DNA from: Tetrahymena thermophila SB210
Taxonomy: Eukaryota > Ciliophora > Oligohymenophorea > Hymenostomatida > Tetrahymenidae
Length of the DNA: 64,000 nt
Direction of reading: 5' to 3'
Assembly: GCF_000189635.1 (NCBI RefSeq)
Contig: NW_002476322.1
Span: forward strand, 248,001-312,000
Every line of letters starts with the position of its first letter. Position 1 is the first letter of the stretch. Below the pieces are notes generated by a model that was not told where the DNA came from, did not search any database, and saw only the letters and a list, made by a program, of their open reading frames with translations. The translations under genes were made by a program, and so were the position numbers. Positions 11,178 to 22,741 of this stretch are shown here, piece by piece.

Positions 11178-12680
11178 ATGGAACTATCTTAAAACTATTA
11201 GAATTATCATTATATACTAGAGCCTGATGATTTTTTAGCTTTAAAAAACGAAACTAGATGCGCAATATGGTAATGATAGCTTAATTCACTAATAATTCTT
11301 AAAATTACATTTTAATACTTAAGTTTAGATATTTTTGAGGATCCTGTAACAACTTTTTGTTAACATACTTATTGTAAAAAATGCTTAGAAAATCATATTA
11401 GAAGTAATGGAGCTAAATAAGCATTTTGTCCACTTTGCAAGATGCCCGTTGGTAAGAGAAACTACATTCCTGATAAAAAGGCTCAAGTTTTAGCATCAAT
11501 AATCTTAAATATAAAGCCGATTAAGAAAATACAAATAACTGAAACACCTAAAAAAGACTTACTTTCAACACGCAAAAGAAAAGCTAGCGAGTTACATCAA
11601 CCTTTAAAATGTGAACATGTTTGTTTAATTAATTGATTGATATTTATTTGTTTTAGATAAAATGAATTGAGTAAAGTTAAATTCTAAATAATTATATTGA
11701 AATAAATTAGCTTATGAAATATAATCCAATTAAATTCAAAGTATATAAAAAAATGAGAATAGTACTATTAGTAGCAGTAATAACAACTCAAAACCAAAAG
11801 TAAAATTATTAATCAGTTAAGAAAAATAAATAGATTAATAAATAAATATTCGTATTAGACAAGAAAGAGGAATGATAAAATAAATATTTTAGTTTCAAAC
11901 ATGCCAGAAGAATTTTAAGTAAATTTAAAATATTATTTTTGAGCTTATAGATAAATGTAAATTTTCATGAAAAAGCATGAAGTAGATAAATTTTGCAAGC
12001 TATATAAGGCTAAGCAATTCAAAGATTATCATGAATAACTCACTCATTTAGTTGTATTTCCAATAGATTAAAAAGATGATAAAATAATTGCCAAAAGAAC
12101 TTTAAAATACTTAAGCGCTTTAGTGGAGGGAATATGGATTGTAGGATTTAATTGTAATTTTTAATCTTTCTTATTCTTTTAAATTAAATTCTAAAAAAAA
12201 AAATAGGGATAATACACTCTAATGGGTACAACGAATTGAAAGATGAAGAAGAATTTGAAGTTTATGGTGATCCTTATGGGATTAATACTCCTAGAGAATC
12301 TCGTCTTAGAGTAAACATAAAAAAACTAATAAATAAGTTTTTTATTTTTGTATAATTATACAAAGAACGGATTGACAGATCTACTTGAAAACTTAAGATT
12401 TTATATAAGTGAAAAGCAAACAAAAAAAGATTAATAAATAACTAAGAAAGAAATGGTTTAGCTGATAAAATTAGCAGGAGGAGTCGTAATAGATAATAAT
12501 AGAGATGAACCAGAAGAATATTTCCATGTAGTAATAACATCAGGAGCGTAAAATATTGATAAAAATAGTTTAAAATCTCTCAAATCATCAAGTAACGATG
12601 GCTAAATAATAGTTTCTCATAAATGGCTGTTAGATTCAATTAGCAAAGGCTAGCTTTTGAATTACAAAAATTATACCTGA
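11178..12680 (+). CDS. RING + tandem BRCT protein (BRCA1/BARD1-like architecture), about 402 aa
   Basis: Six exons are inferred: 11178-11269, 11324-~11610, 11711-11918, 11951-12153, 12207-12310 and 12366-12680. The RING finger (about residues 27-72) has its first Cys pair CAIC split by intron 1, then DPVTTFCQHTYCKKC and FCPLC, giving a C3HC4 pattern. The linker is basic and Asn/Ser-rich. BRCT 1 (about 210-300) contains THLVVFPID and the diagnostic EGIWIVGFNWI with Trp. BRCT 2 (about 305-402) contains FYISE, LAGGVV and SHKWLLDSI. N-terminal RING plus C-terminal BRCT pair is the arrangement of BRCA1 and BARD1, a ubiquitin ligase dimer in DNA double-strand break repair. No ankyrin repeats were seen, so it is closer to the BRCA1 or plant BRCA1/BARD1-type layout. 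Exon 2-3 and 3-4 junctions are uncertain (the inferred 32-nt intron is unusually short). Confidence 0.82.
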
Positions 12681-13815
12681 AGTTTTTTTAAGTAATAACA
12701 GAAATTAATAAATCGATACAATATCAATAAAAAGTAAATATTTTGAACTTAAAATCTAAGTTTTTAACTAAGGTAATTCTACATATTTTATTTTAATAGT
12801 AAAAAATATTTACATTTATTAAATTATAAGTAAGTAATAAAGCTTTTTAATAATTTAAAGAAAAACAATCTAATATATTCAAGTATTCTATATTTTATAT
12901 GACAAAAAAAAATTCAGTCAATTCAATTATCTTCCAAGTTTTAAGAGTTATTGTTGAATAATACAAAAATAATTTATTATCAATATAAAATTAGGAATAA
13001 ATGAAATATTTTATCATATCTCAATAAAAAATACAATTTTTAAATTTATTAAATAGACAAAATGTATTTTATGAACTATTTAATAAATCGTATTCTATAT
13101 GGAAAGACATCATAATATCAAATTAATTAAATTTATTATTTTTTATCACTATTCTTCAAGATATATTTATTTATGCTTAAATTATTCAATTTTCTATAAA
13201 TATTTTCTCTAAAATTTATTACATTTTTTCTTAAGCTGTTTAATTTCTAAAATATTTGATTTTAAAAAATAATAAATTTAATTTAATAATACATTTATTT
13301 TGGGTGTCTTTTTGGAAATTTAAATAACTTAATTCTCTTTTAATATTTTCTCTAAATTTATTTTTTTTTCTGAAAAATATCTTTTAAAAAAGTTAAAGTG
13401 TTATTTATTAAAAGATATCATAATAAATTAATTTATTTTATTATTTATTCTCTATTAACTCAAAATATTGTTGTATAAACTTAAACTAATGAATTTACTA
13501 TTAATATTTTCTCTAAAATATATTTTATTATTTCCTAATCTGTTTTACTTCTCAAAACTTTATTTAAAATAATTTCTATTTGTGATTTAGATTAATATTA
13601 ACACTGAATATTTCTTAATAATAAAATAAATTGTTTGATATAAAATGGGCTTGTTTTACTAATTAATTTTAAAAATAACATAAAATGAAATTTGTAAATT
13701 TAATAATTAATTACTACTCTTATCTTATTATTGAAAAATATTTTATATAAAATGTGAAATATTTGACAATATATTGAGATATAAATTAATATTAAATTAT
13801 TTGCAAAATTAGAGC
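12681..13815. other. AT-rich intergenic region with diverged direct repeat
   Basis: No gene seen on either strand. It contains a diverged direct repeat listed separately and otherwise simple A/T sequence. It separates the 3' ends of the convergent RING-BRCT and UXT-like genes. Confidence 0.5.
13103..13590. repeat. Diverged direct repeat, about 310-bp period
   Basis: Two copies begin with a CATAAT block following ACATC/ATATC (about 13106 and 13419). They continue through an AATT-rich stretch and a TATTTTCTCTAAAAT block (about 13200 and 13507), then a CTGTTT...CTAAAATAT-like tail. A further TATTTTCTCTAAATTT block lies at about 13342. Base composition makes weak repeats expected, but the order and spacing of three blocks match. 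No open frame or terminal inverted repeat goes with it. Confidence 0.45.
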
Positions 13816-14410
13816 TCATTGCTACACTAAACCTGCTAGCTAATTCAAAGTATTCTCAAACTATTTTTTTAAAATTTATAAATTGAAAAAATTTACAAAT
13901 TCAAAATTTACTATTTTTATATTGGTCTTAATATCAACAATATCAATATCAGCCTTTCTTATCAATCTTTCAAGCTCAATCTTTTGTTGAAATATAATAT
14001 CTTTTGCTTCTTTATATGTTAACTCTACAAATACTCCAAGTCCTACATCCAAAACAATCTTATCTTTATTTTCACTAATTTATAAATAATCAAATAATTA
14101 TTTGTAAAAATATCTATTGTTTTAGTTGATTACATTTCCGCGTTTGCAAAAAATTAATGTCCTAAATCCAGTTTCATTTTAATTGAATCTCCTTAAATGC
14201 TTTCTGCCTTTTGTATAAACATTTCTGTCTCGATACTATTATTTGTTAAAAATATCAAATTGAATATATGATATACTATGTTTAAATATACTAATCTCTT
14301 AGTCTCATTTAGTATATTTCTTTTCTTCTATAAGCTTTATTCAAATCTATTTTAAGTCTACTATTTAAAAATGACTCATACTTTTGAGCTTCTGATTGAT
14401 TTTTATTCAT
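13816..14410 (-). CDS. UXT-type prefoldin-like subunit, 159 aa, three exons
   Basis: Exons are 14410-14292, 14235-14134 and 14074-13816. The 56- and 59-nt GT...AG introns restore one frame of exactly 160 codons. The protein begins with a helix (YESFLNSRLKIDL at about residue 11), continues with MKLDLGHQFFANAEIE (about 62) and KIVLDVGLGVFVELT (about 84), then a second long helix. The coil-LDLG-FF-AE...DVGLG-FVELT-coil order is the UXT (ART-27) signature, and human UXT has 157 residues. UXT is an alpha-type prefoldin-like subunit of the R2TP/URI complex, acting in assembly of RNA polymerases and other complexes (family knowledge). The short C-terminal tail is Gln-rich. It converges with the RING-BRCT gene. 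Confidence 0.85.
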
Positions 14411-16030
14411 TAATTTGTGTTCACTTTATTCAAAAAAATTAGATATGCTTGCTTGCTTTGCAAATTATAATAAAAATCTTTCTAAAATATAATCAAATAA
14501 TACTTCTATCAGCTAAATAATAGACACATCCAAATCCCAAAAACTTAGTAATAATTATATTTGAGCTAGCTATAAAAGTATTATGATTAAAATAATATTT
14601 ATTTATTTATTATTCTTTAGTTTATAAACTATATTAATAAAATAAATTTTATATTTCAAATAAAATTATTTTTTTTAGCTAAAACATACATATTAAATTT
14701 ATTCATAATTTAAAATTAGAAATTAAAAGCTAAGATTTTTTTGTTTGATAAAGAAATCAATTTTTTTGATTATAATAAAATTACTTTTTAAATAATTAAT
14801 ATAAAACTTATTTTATTTAATATCACAATTTTTATTTTCTGAAAAAATAAAATGGTTTGAATTTTGATTTAACATATATCCAAAACATCTAAAATAATTA
14901 TTGTAAAAGGAAATAATCAAAAATATTGACTAATGTCTTTTATATAATTAAAGTTAATATTTAAAAGTTTTAATTTTTATGAATATTTAGCAATTATTAT
15001 CTATATAATTAATAAAAGTTGCACAATAAAAAAACGTTTATTTAGAATATAAACATTAATTTTATCGTTAGAATATCATTGCTATTTTAAAAAAATGTTA
15101 TAAATCTAATAAAAATTAATTTATTATGTTAAAGGCGTTTGTAATATTATTGATTTAAGAAAGTTAATAAAAATCATTATGTTTAAGCTATTTTATGTCA
15201 TTTGGATTTATAAGTGATAGTTAAAACACGTTTAATATTTAATATAGCTTTCAGTTCAAAGTTGTTAATTTTTTATTTTTAAAATAACCATTTTCAAATT
15301 TAAAAATTTAAATAAATAAAAGCACAAGGAATACATTATCAAATGATAAATGCTTTTATAAAAGGGCTTTTTTTAGTAGCATGATAGGAAATAATAGCAG
15401 AAATTATTAATTTCGTAATTAATTTACCTGGTTAACTTCAAAAATTAAAAAAATATGAAATAATGAAATAAATTATCAGAATTCTACAAAATAAAATTAA
15501 TTTATTTTCTCAATTATTTTATTGAATTTATTTCTTTAGAATAATAAAAATTTTATGTTGATCAAATATTTTAAAAACACATAAAAATATCAAAAATATT
15601 GATTTTTTGTGGTGATTTTTATTAATATAAATGTTAGCTACAATGAGCTATCTGAATAACTTTTGAAATGAAAAAATATGCAAATTTGAGATCTAATTCT
15701 TCACAAATTCAAGACTTATTTTATTTTTTATAAATATGTCACTAAATAATTAAAGCAATTATTTGCAATTATGTGATAAAATGACACTTGAGTTAAGAAA
15801 TAGTTATGTATATTTTTTAAATTAAATTAATTTATATTGATGCATAGCTGTATTTATTTTAATCATTAATTGGTTTTTCTTTTATTGTGGCTGATAATGA
15901 TATTTATGCAATTAAATATCAAAAAAAATAAATAACTAACGTTATAGCTGCTTAAAAATCTGTGTAATCAGTGTGTGGTTTTTAAAAAATTATTTATTTT
16001 AAACACAACTAGTTTTAATAACTTATAGAA
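14411..16030. other. AT-rich intergenic region, no gene seen
   Basis: About 1.6 kb of A/T-rich sequence between two outward-facing genes. No sustained protein-like frame or RNA gene is recognised. It should include the promoters of the UXT-like gene (minus) and of the cryptic gene at 16031 (plus). Confidence 0.45.
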
Positions 16031-19000
16031 ATGAACAATCATTAACCAGCTGTAATTTCAAATGCAGCTTATTAATTCAAGTGCATTTTTTAATTATTTT
16101 CTAATATTACTTAAATGGATTTAGTATTTTTTAATTTTATGATAAAATAAATTTAGCAAATATCGATGATATACTTCATATATTGTACATGCTTGAATAA
16201 ATGAATATAAAAACTGATAGTAAATTTAAGGAAAAAATATTTGTAAAGATGTGTATTATTAAGAATAAAGTACTTACTGGAGCAAAATAAAACATTTGCT
16301 AATTTACCTAAGTTATAATTATTAATTTGAAGATTTAGGTGGTAATTAAATAAAAAGAGAGCTGAACCATTTTTAAAACCTCAATAATAATAATAATAAT
16401 AATTTAACGTTTGCATCATCAAAAAGCTAATAATTTTGTTTATTTATTTATACAAATAAATTGAATGTAAAATTTTAAATAAAAAATATTTTCAAACAAT
16501 TAAGATTGTTTTTTATTTGTTTTATTTTATTTTATAATCTTCGAATGGTAATTAAAGTTAATACTGTGGATAATATTTGTTATATTTACAAGGACTAATT
16601 TATAAATTTTAAGGTAATATATTAATTATATTCTTTAATTGTATTAATGTAAAAAACATCAGTATTCCACCTTAATGTACTTGTATTTTCACAAAACAAA
16701 TGATTAAGAAATTTAGGCTATAATTTATTGGGAAAATTTATTTATTTGCTTAAGCCTAACCTAAAGTATTTTTGGAATTGATAATTGTATTATTACTAAA
16801 GTGAGGTAGAAAGAATGGTTTATAAATGAATAATCAGTGCAAATGATTTAATTATTGAAGAAGAAAAAACAAAACTCTAATTTTGAAGTTATTCGCACAC
16901 CTAGAACAATAGTAATGCAGCGGTATATAAAAAAAATTATTAAGCAAATTTGATGTATTGAAATTTTTGTTTATTTTGAAAAAGTAATAATTAAAGTTAA
17001 TAGAGTAAATCGAATAAAACTAAACTAGTATTGCAAGTAAATATACTTTTCTGTTATGTAAATGAGTTAGCTATTTATTTGTTTATTTTTTATTAACTAT
17101 TCAATTATTTCTTTCATTCATTTTTGTAGGAAATGAACATAAATTCAAGGAAATTTATAATTTTTCTTTCACTTTTCATATCTATAAATTACTTTTTTAA
17201 TGCATGGAAAATGAATGAGTAGCTAACTTTATGCAAAAAAAAAGAAACAAAATTAAAAGTCAATTTAATTATTCAAAATTTTTTGTATTTGTGTTAGTTT
17301 TTTTTTTGTTTACTAGCGATAAATATTTAGGTAGAATAATGCAAAATTTAGATTGCTTTGCTAGTCATAAAGGTTATTTAAATTTTCCCCTTTGTAATGT
17401 TGCTTGTTTATTTGCTATTGTATGATTTATTTGTGAGCTGCTTAGTTAATTTTTGTGTTATTTGCAATCAATATATATGTTCATTATTATTAAATTTATT
17501 TTGTTTTGCTTTTTTCATTATTAATTATGTAATCTATCATTTTTTTTGCAGATCCAGCCAGATGCTAATTATCTAGAATCATCTTTATGGATGACATTTA
17601 TCTATATATCTATTTATATTTATCTTACTAAATTTCTAAGCTAAATTTGACCCGCCTGTTCTATTAGCAACGGCTGCTTATTTGATAATTAAATAAACGA
17701 AGACCTAGTATTTGATTTAAACAAAAATTAGTGAAAATTTATGTCCATTTTTTGTTTGTTTAATGACTTTAGGATCATAGAATACATTTTTCTAAACAAT
17801 TTTAGTAAATATCATTCAATCTCAAACTTTTTTGGAATTGATACAAGAAGGCAGTAACTTTATGAAAATAGATTTAAATTGAGCTATTTTTGTAAACTAA
17901 GATAAGAACATATTATATAATTTAAGCTATTAAATAAAATCTTATAAAAGAGGAATGTGAATTTGGTTTTTTTTTCATGAATTTTATTTGCTCCTCATAA
18001 TTTCTGTTCTTCGATTAAAATTTGAAAGATAAAATTAGTTAATCATGCTCGACTTTTGGCGTTCTAGAGAATCAAGTTATTAATTTCTAGTAAAAAATAC
18101 AAATTTTGGCATAAAAATTTCAGTGTTATTTAACATTATATCTGAATCTATTTGAGTTAAGTTATTTAAAAAATAATAGTTGAAATTCTCTCTCACTCAA
18201 TAAATCAAGTGCAATAAACAAAATACTATTCATCTTAAGTATAAATCTATTGTTCCATTCAACTTTGCCTCTATTTGAAGAGCATGAAGATAATTTTCAA
18301 TTTAAAAGTGATAGCAGTTTTAAATATTATTCATTATGTTTGATTGATTGAGTAAATTTATATTGTTTCAAATGAATAAAATAAATTAAAGATTTACAAG
18401 GCAAATTGCTTTTTAGTTTTTCTTTTTTATATTCAAATATAATAATAAGCTTAGCTAATTTACTCACTCAATAGCCTAGATAAATGATAATTTGAGTAAT
18501 TTTTGAAGGAAATGTTAAATTACAAATAATTAATACCATTTATTCTAGTAGTTGATGTGTTTTTAACAGCTTGCACTTAATAAAAAGCTTTTTTTTGATA
18601 GTTTTATCTTTGTTCATATTTTGAAAAGCAAAAAAAATATTGGATCACCTCATGTAATTTAAAATTCTGATTTGATTATAAAAAAACAAGAGGCAGAAAA
18701 TGTTGAAAAGTATCTTACATTCAGATTTGAATGGGTAAAAAAGTATAATAATTACGATACAGTAGTAATAGAAAGTCCCCTATATTTGAGTAATAATATT
18801 TTTTTGTTTGTTTGTTTATTTTATAGAGTGGGGAAGAAAGTGAGAAGTAATAAATCTAAATCAAATGAAAGTGATAAAAAGGCATAAATATATATATAAA
18901 AATAATAAAGTAATTAACTAAATAATTATTACAATGAGGCAAGTAATAAATTTAAGATATGCCTCCTTCATGAATAATTAATAATCTATATATCTATCTA

Positions 19001-20644
19001 TATTCATTATGTGACCTAGCCCCCACTTTTGCAATTAACTATTTCTAACTCACTCAAACAAATTTTATTTTTAAAACCCAAATATACTTTTATAAGCGTA
19101 GAAATCATTACCAAGGATTAAAATTTTGAATGACTGTATGCTTTATATATCTGAAAGGAAAAAGGAGAAAGAGAGAAACAATTCTACTTTGTTCTTTGTT
19201 TTTCCTGTTCAGGCGAAAAAATATTTTATAGATGCAGTGGAGTTGATAATTTATAGATATTTTTTGTATTAAATAGACTTTTATCAAATATTTGATTTCC
19301 AGTAAATTTCTTAATTGAAATAACGAAAGCAAATAATAATTATAAAAATATTAATACTTATTCATCTTTTATTATTTTTAGTTACTCAGCTCTATTTGAT
19401 GGCTTTATAATTTATATATTTAAGAGATGAAATTAATCAAAATTTAAAAATAATGCAGATTAATTGATTTCATTTTAAAAGACAGACATTATACTTGATA
19501 TATACAAAATTTCCTTTCTAACTTCAAATAAACTCTATAAGTCCTTTTGGATACTCTGTAAGTGCTTATAGTTTTTTTTAAAGACAGAAACAATTATAGA
19601 ATGTACTTTAAAGATACTTAGTACACTAAAATTCAACTATAATGACAAAATAAATACTTCTTTTAGAAATAAATGAGGAGCTTTCTGTTTCAACAGTCTA
19701 AGGAAATGGCATTATTTTTTTAATAATTCATCGATATTTGCTTATATCTTACTGAATGTGTTTTTAATTTTTTAATACCAGCTTGATTTATTCAATATAA
19801 CTCTTTTACGAATTTAAAAAATAATTTAAGAGTTTCTGGCAAATTTAGAAGATTCCAATGTATCAGCATAAATAAATCAAGCATTTATGAAAATCAAAAA
19901 AAATGTCAAATAGCAAAACCAAATTCAATATTATCAATCAGTTCCCAAAGTTAGTATTCCAGCAATCAATAGCACAAAATTCCGTAGTAAATTTTCGGAG
20001 AATCTGCAAGCAGTAGAAGGTGAAATGCATGCATAAATTTATTTTTTTCCCCCCATAAATAAAAAAATAATAATTATACATATATTATATAATACTCTCT
20101 ATTACTTTACTTTTTGTTTGTTTGTTAATTTGAAAAAAAGCATTGAAATAGAAGGATTTGCTTTTAATAAAGTAAAAGCTAAACAAACTAAATTTAATAC
20201 AAGCAAATTATCTTTGTTTGTTTCTTTTTAAAAAGAAATAGAAAGTATTGCAGAATAAAATAAAAAAGTGAAAAAAGTAATGAATTAGATATTGATATTT
20301 GCTTTTTTATTTAGTGGGTGATTAGTAAATACCTCAATATCTGAAATAAAAATAAATCAATCATTTAAGCTACCATTAAAGTCTAAATCGAAAATAAAAA
20401 ATTAAATATTCTTATCCTCTGTTAATCTAAAAGTTTTACTATTATTAAAATTAAAAATAACGGAGTAGATTTGTTGTGAGCTAATCTTAGAAAACTGACT
20501 CAAATTAGATTAAATATATTTTCAAACAGAATTAGAATTCCAAAGCACAAAGAGCTTAATAAAGAAAGCTAGTAATTTAATAAGGTCTAGCAATTAAGCA
20601 AACAAGAGTTTCGCAATTTTATAATAAAGTAGATATCAAATTGA
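16031..20644 (+). CDS. Cryptic many-exon gene with cyclin-box-like segments (structure unresolved)
   Basis: Many short protein-like segments lie on the plus strand in one direction. ATG 16031 starts MNNHQPAVISNAAYQ, joined by a phase-consistent intron (from 16079) to NIDDILHILYMLEQM. An Asn run lies at about 16380-16410 (NLNNNNNNNLTFASS). NFEVIRTPRTIVMQR is near 16880-16925 and FDPPVLLATAAYLIIK near 17645-17690. RFEWVKKYNNYDTVVIESP lies near 18725-18780 and TQLYLMALQFIYL near 19381-19420. LANLEDSNVSAQINQAF is near 19836-19885, and the C-terminus ending FRNFIIKQISN stops at TGA 20642-20644. FDPPVLLATAAYL and the later F/Y-rich DxVVIESP segment fit the first and second cyclin folds (FDP-LLA-AA-YLA; FD--V--P), suggesting a cyclin C/H/K-like regulator. 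Most splice junctions could not be fixed. More than one gene, or a decayed one, is possible. Confidence 0.42.
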
Positions 20645-22031
20645 CATATCAACTATTAATTATGCCAAAAAACAAACAAATTTCAAAAAATGAAATAAAT
20701 TACTCCATTTACTTAAAAATTAATATTGCTACTTATGAATTTTTACAGTATTTTGACTTGTGCTGCAACTCCATAAATGGAGAAATGTTTTAAGTGCTCC
20801 TTGATTAAATTAAAAAAAATTCAATTATCTGTGGATCTCTGTGCAATCAAAGTTTAATGATTATATATATATATCTTTCTTTCTATGCAATTGTAATTTT
20901 TACTTGATGAAAAATAAGCAAGGTATGTATGCTTTATTTATTATTAGGGTTAATCTAATAGGGTTATCATAAAGTCATCAATTTATTTCCTAGAGGAATA
21001 GTTGCGCTCTTTGTTCATTATTGCTGATTAGAATTAATTGTAAAAACTAAAGATTTTATATTAGGAGACCAAAAAATTTGTGGAGAATAATGTGAAATAC
21101 AGTATTAGAATCAATTTTTATATGTAAATATGCTCTTAAATAATGTTTGGCGAAAAATATTTTTCCATTCATCTTTTTCGCGTGTGCGTGCTATTTGCGC
21201 ATCCACCGATGCTTGTGTGCCACTAGAAAAATAATAATAGTAGGGAGAAACATAAATGAGAGAGGATGAGCAATGATAGAAGACTTTGAGAGAAGAGTGA
21301 AATTGTGATTGCTAAAAAACTATAAATATCATTCTTTAACACTAAAATGGATTGATTAAGTGAATAAATTAGACTTATTCATTTTGATTGGAATCAAACA
21401 AAAGCAAGCTGGGGAGAAAGGAAGATGGAAAATAATAATAGCTTGATTTATGGATTTTATATTTTAATTATTGATTTGATAATTTTTTGATTAGATAATA
21501 CATATTTTATGAACTTGAAAGGAGGGACGAAGGAACGAAACAGGGTGGGGATAGAATCTAAAAGATAGATAGAATGACATAAATAAAAAAAGAGCTGACA
21601 AATTAAATTTGCAAGCATTTCACATTCTATTTTTTGTTTGTTTGTTTATTTGTATATATATTTATTTATTTTAGTGAATAACATATATCAATATATAATT
21701 TTTAAAAGGTCATTTATTTTGTTAAGCTTTTAGTTAGTAAAATTTCTTCTTACTTTCACCTTGTTTATTAAAAAATGAATCTCTTTCATCTATCTAATCC
21801 TTTTATAATTAATTATATTAAAAAGACGATATCATGCATTAAGGCGAAGAGGGAAAAATTAATTAAATAGTAGGTCGATGAGAAAGATAAAAAATTTATT
21901 AATCAATTTTTACTTCATAAATTAATTAAAAAAAAAAAATAATAAAATACTTGATTTATTATTCCTCTCATTTTTTAAAAGGGAATTTAATCTAAACAAA
22001 CAAACAAAGACATAAAAAAAATAAATAATAA
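20645..22031. promoter_or_regulatory. Upstream region of the 22032 gene, with TTTG/CAAA runs and a GC-rich patch
   Basis: No coding frame is supported. A conspicuously GC-rich patch for this genome lies at about 21178-21224 (CGCGTGTGCGTG and TTGCGCATCCACCGATG). Short TTTG or CAAA tetranucleotide runs occur at about 21634-21650 and at 21994-22008, directly 5' of the start codon at 22032. These are candidates for promoter or 5' UTR elements of a strongly expressed gene, but that is inference. Confidence 0.35.
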
Positions 22032-22445
22032 ATGAACTGCGTAAACTTCTCTTCTTCTTCCTCATCCTCTTCTAAAAAGAGCTTAAACCATAAATTATAC
22101 TCACCCTAACCTGTCAAGATGAGCTGCAACTCTGATGTTAACTCCAGCTTCGGCAGCTTCTCACCCGCATTGTCAAATAACTCTCAATTGAGCTTTGATA
22201 ACAACATTAGTATCTTCTCTAACTTTTCAAGTCCTTGCAAGAAACTCTTCAGCTCCCCTGAATCTCAACCTTTCGATATGGAAGAAATCAATCGTCTAAG
22301 AGCTGATTCCATGAATCAACTTGAAAATGAAATTAACAGATTCGACGGAAGCAAGGTCGATGAAATGTTTATTGACAATAACCTCTTACTCTAACAACTC
22401 GAAGAAGACTTCGCTAACTTCCCTGGAAACTCTTTCTCAAATTGA
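22032..22445 (+). CDS. Small Ser/Asn-rich protein, 137 aa, unrecognised, biased codon use
   Basis: Single exon from ATG 22032 to TGA 22443-22445. The N-terminus holds eight consecutive Ser then Lys (SSSSSSSSKKS). The middle is Ser/Asn/Phe-rich with SPCKKLFSSPESQP, which could be proline-directed phosphosites. The C-terminal third is a helical acidic region (MEEINRLRADSMNQLENEIN). A second in-frame ATG lies at 22119. Codons end in C far more often than in other genes here (AAC, TTC, CTC, AGC, GAC), as in highly expressed Tetrahymena genes. It has only two in-frame TAA codons and no TAG. No signal peptide, TM segment or domain is recognised, so function is unknown. The 3' flank is rich in CAATCA-type simple sequence. 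Confidence 0.85.
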
Positions 22446-22720
22446 GAGAGATGATTCTTACTAACTTAATAACATAACCAACCTATCAATCATCAATCAA
22501 CCAAAACTCTAATACATTATTTAACTAAATGCATTAACAAATTTCTAACTCAATAAAAAAACTATCTCAATCAATAACAATCAATCAACTTCCATTAACT
22601 TATACTATATATATAAATTAATCTCTCAATTTCTTAATCATCTTTTCTTAATAAATGTACAAATTAATATACTGCGTATTCTCATTAACTAACTAACTAA
22701 GAAACTAATTCAATTAATAA

Positions 22721-22741
22721 ATCAATCAATCAATCAATCAA
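22721..22741. repeat. (AATC)n microsatellite
   Basis: Five uninterrupted ATCA/AATC units in the 3' flank of the small Ser/Asn-rich gene, preceded by an imperfect CTAA run at about 22686-22700. Confidence 0.9.

Noticed and set aside
17132-17425. Possible secreted protein starting MNINSRKFIIFLSLFIS
   Set aside because: The signal-like start runs into intron-like sequence and overlaps another frame that better fits the surrounding multi-exon gene. Not listed separately.
19108-19332. Minus-strand frame of 74 codons
   Set aside because: Hydrophobic and Lys/Ile-rich composition expected of AT-rich introns; no family features. Lies inside the cryptic plus-strand gene.
20041-20056. Run of C next to T (CCCCCC), thought of as telomeric C4A2
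   Set aside because: A single C6 run without CCCCAA repetition. Not telomere.
22472-22490. AACCAACCT, part of the Tetrahymena chromosome breakage sequence
   Set aside because: Only 9 of the 15 bases of the known Cbs match, the flanking bases differ, and it lies in the CA-rich 3' flank of a gene. No telomere repeats are nearby. Treated as chance.
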